Positions 61,780 through 64,000 of a stretch of 64,000 nt of DNA are shown here, piece after piece. Within the stretch, counting starts at the first letter, position 1; the number at the start of each line of letters is the position of its first letter. The notes below the pieces were generated by a model. That model was not told where the DNA came from, made no database searches, and worked only from the letters and a program-made list of their open reading frames with translations. The stretch lies in the NCBI GenBank assembly GCA_943736015.1, contig OX031057.1, positions 59,168,001 through 59,232,000 on the forward strand, in the 5' to 3' direction. This stretch comes from Tridacna crocea (taxonomy: Eukaryota; Mollusca; Bivalvia; Cardiida; Cardiidae). The translations under genes and the position numbers were made by a program.

Positions 61780-62778
61780 TGGTAATTGTTTCTGTGATTG
61801 TAGAGGGCGAAGAGGAAGTTGGGGTTGTAGCAGAATATGGTGATGTCACTGTAGTTGGTGTTGTCGCTGTTGTGGGTGATGTAGCCGTTGACGCCGTTGT
61901 CACTGTTGTAGGTGATGTAGCCGTTGATGTTGTTGTCACTGTTGTCGGTGATGTAGCAGTTGACGCCGTTGTCACTGTTGTCGGTGATGTAGCCGTTGAC
62001 GCCGTTGACGCTGTTGTCGGGGATGTAGCCGTTGATGGTGTTGTCACTGTTGTGGCTGATGTAGCAGTTGACGCCGTTGTCACTGTTGTCGGAGATGTAG
62101 CCGTTGACGCCGTTGTCACTGTTGTCGGTGATGTAGCCGTTGACGCCGTTGTCACTGTTGTCGGTGATGTAGCAGTTGACGGTGTTGTCACTGTTGTGGA
62201 AGATGTAATCGTTGACGCCGTTGTCACTGTTGTCGGTGATGTAGCCGTTGAGGGTGTTGTCCCTGTTGTCGGTGATGTAGTCGTTGACGATGTTGTCGGT
62301 GACGTAACCGTTGACGCTGTCGTCACTGTTGTCGGTGACGTAGCCGTTGACGCTGTCGTCACTGGTGTCGGTGACGTAGCCGTTGAGGGTGTCGTCACCG
62401 TTGTGGGAGATGTAACCGTTGACGCAGTTGTCACCGTTGTCGTTGATGTAGCCGTTGACGGTGTAGTCGCGGTTGTCGGTGATGTAACCGTTGACTGTGT
62501 TGTCGCTGTTGTCGGCGATGTAGCCGTTGACGATGTTGTCGGCGATGTAGCCGTTGACGCTGTTGTCACTGTTGTCGGTGATGTAGCCGTTGAGGGTGTT
62601 GTCACTGTTGTGGGAGATGTAACCGTTGACGGCGTTGTCACTGTTGTCGGTGACGTAGCCGTTGACGCTGTTGTCACTGTTGTGGGAGATGTAGCCGTTG
62701 ACAGTGTAGTCACTGCTGTTGAAGATGTTGTTGATGAAGTTGTTGTCACTGCTGTGGTGGTTCCAGTTGTTGTAATTT
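61780..62778 (-). CDS. exon: mucin domain, module 4 (most N-terminal in window)
   Basis: A 999-nt phase 1-1 exon. Its total length equals module 1 but for a different reason. It has the STASTA-type insertion and, next to it, has lost a VTT triplet (SPTTASTAST). It also has one P-to-A change in the repeat tract. This mix of shared and private changes points to recurrent slippage or exchange inside the coding minisatellite. It enters in phase 1, so the next exon to the right, outside the window, should end in phase 1, as FC2 does. Confidence 0.83.
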
Positions 62779-64000
62779 CTGTTAAGTATGAAATGTCAAA
62801 TTGTTATCATGTAATACAATAAGCCGAATTACAAATTCTATTCTTATCTTTGCATAATCGCTTTACCTATTTGAAATTAAATTGGACATACACGACTTCA
62901 TACCTTACTAATAAATAAACAGCTGGAGATTTGCTGCAAAAGTTTTAGCAGAAAGGGAATCACTGCTTCTGTTGCACTGTTTTCAAATCGGCCGAATATC
63001 CAAGGATAATAGTATTTGCAAGGAATTTTAGCAGGAAAATAGCTGAATAATTAGGTTACATTTTCGATTTTGGCTGAAAGTAATGTAATCGTGATGTTGA
63101 TTTTGTAAAAGCTCTATGACTTTTTTGTACTGCCACTACCACTTTTAACCCTTGACCACAAAACCTTGCCTTTTAACTCTGACAAAGAAAACCTGTGAAA
63201 AACTTGTGGAAAGAGGAGAAAATGCCGATGACCTGCATTTTCCCTTTTCTAGCTATGTTTTCAACCCTCTCACACACAGGTCTCGACATTTGACCAACAT
63301 TTGATTTTTCATCTATAACTCATTACCAAACAACAAAATTTTAGGTCTGACCAAATTGAATGCATTTGCAGACTAGAAAATAAAAGTGACTGAAAATTTG
63401 CATTTTGTTTTGTGAAGGATAGAAAAACATTGTGGGAAAAAGAGAAAATGCGGGTTACCAGCATTTTCTCCTCTTCCCATAATATTTTCTAAAGGCTTTT
63501 TTTCTCAGGGGGGTCAAAAGTAGGGATTGTGTGGTAAAGGGTTAAATACTCTCAATTTGGACGAGTCTAAAATTTCATATCGTATCGTATCCTATCGTAT
63601 GACGAACTAATGAGTTGTTTCAAGTAGATAATGAAATGTCTCTCGTCCCATATGCTATTATTGGACAGAAAATTTTGCCTCCCGAGTGTACATACATTTT
63701 TTTCCCCAACGATTTGACCCAGTGATCTACTTTTAGACCCAACCTAACCCATTTTCAGCTCAAGTAAAATACCACAAAGACAAACATTCTTGCCAACTTT
63801 CATGCAGATCAGAAACGTTTGATAAGGTGACTTAATTTTTGATCCCAAAATAAGAAATATAGTGGTAAGATAATTGAAACACTTTTGCTAGTGGAAAAAA
63901 AAATTGCTAGATCTAGTGACAAAAAAAAAAAAAAAAAAAAAATCCCAAACACATTTTATCGGTTTTGCGATATTCTTCTCGATGCCACTGAAGTATATCA
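62779..64000. repeat. start of a further tandem unit, cut by window end
   Basis: This matches the first 1.2 kb of units 2 to 4, including the same TA-flanked MITE (63318-63542) and a poly-A tract near 63921-63942. The array therefore continues to the right and the true copy number is unknown. Confidence 0.9.

Larger units (their letters stand above)
1005..62778 (-). other. gene model: giant modular mucin-like secreted protein, 16 exons, partial at both ends
   Basis: Sixteen exons were read by eye on the minus strand. Each is an open frame bounded by AG and GT, and all neighbouring phases agree. Order N to C: mucin, FC1, FC2 four times, then mucin plus VWC start, VWC end, TSR, TSR. The visible product is roughly 2,570 aa. 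No initiator, signal peptide, stop, polyadenylation site or transmembrane segment of this gene lies in the window, so both ends are outside it. The domain set (Thr-rich mucin, discoidin-like, VWC, TSR) fits an extracellular mucus or matrix protein; that role is inference from family knowledge. Alternatively, each 13-kb unit could belong to a separate tandem gene with terminal exons I failed to see, but no start or stop context was found inside a unit and the phases favour one transcript. Confidence 0.62.
49801..62778. repeat. large tandem unit 4 (12,978 bp)
   Basis: Direct repeat with private variants, such as ACAATGCCTAC for ACAATCCCTAC near 52000 and GTATTAACC for GTATCAACC near 54905. It contains the module 4 exons. 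Confidence 0.95.

Overview
The window is eukaryotic, most likely from a bivalve mollusc. It has spliceosomal introns with clean AG/GT borders, AT-rich introns packed with short palindromic transposon relics, and exons for a secreted mucin with discoidin-like, VWC-like and thrombospondin type 1 domains. The bivalve call is an inference from this architecture and the repeat style. There is no bacterial operon, rRNA, CRISPR or intact autonomous transposon.

I can assemble 16 exons, all on the minus strand, into one very large gene that is open at both ends (N-terminal side at the right of the window, C-terminal side at the left). From N to C the predicted protein has four repeats of [Thr/Ser/Pro-rich mucin exon of about 333 to 336 aa + a two-exon, about 139-aa discoidin/F5-8C-like domain]. 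A fifth, longer mucin exon (about 576 aa) follows and ends in the start of a VWC-like Cys domain. A 47-nt exon completes that domain, and two thrombospondin type 1 repeat exons come last. Every consecutive pair of exons matches in splice phase, so the whole chain reads in frame.

Layout: 1-6775 holds the single-copy 3' part of the gene (two TSR exons and the VWC-tail exon) among many palindromic MITEs. 6776-8504 is the long mucin/VWC exon. 8505-62778 is a tandem array of four large units, 15.3 kb (with a 2.36-kb insertion), then 12,984, 12,999 and 12,978 bp. Each unit holds a long transposon-rich intron, the two discoidin-like exons and one mucin exon. 62779-64000 is the beginning of another unit. 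The unit borders fall inside the mucin coding minisatellite, which suggests growth by unequal exchange at that exon.

Units 2 to 4 are almost identical, differing by scattered substitutions, short indels and simple-repeat lengths. The leftmost unit is visibly more diverged in its left half. It also carries a 2,359-bp foldback transposon with a 6-bp target duplication, whose empty site is preserved in the other three units. At least eight families of non-autonomous repeats were distinguished, and several are near-perfect hairpins.
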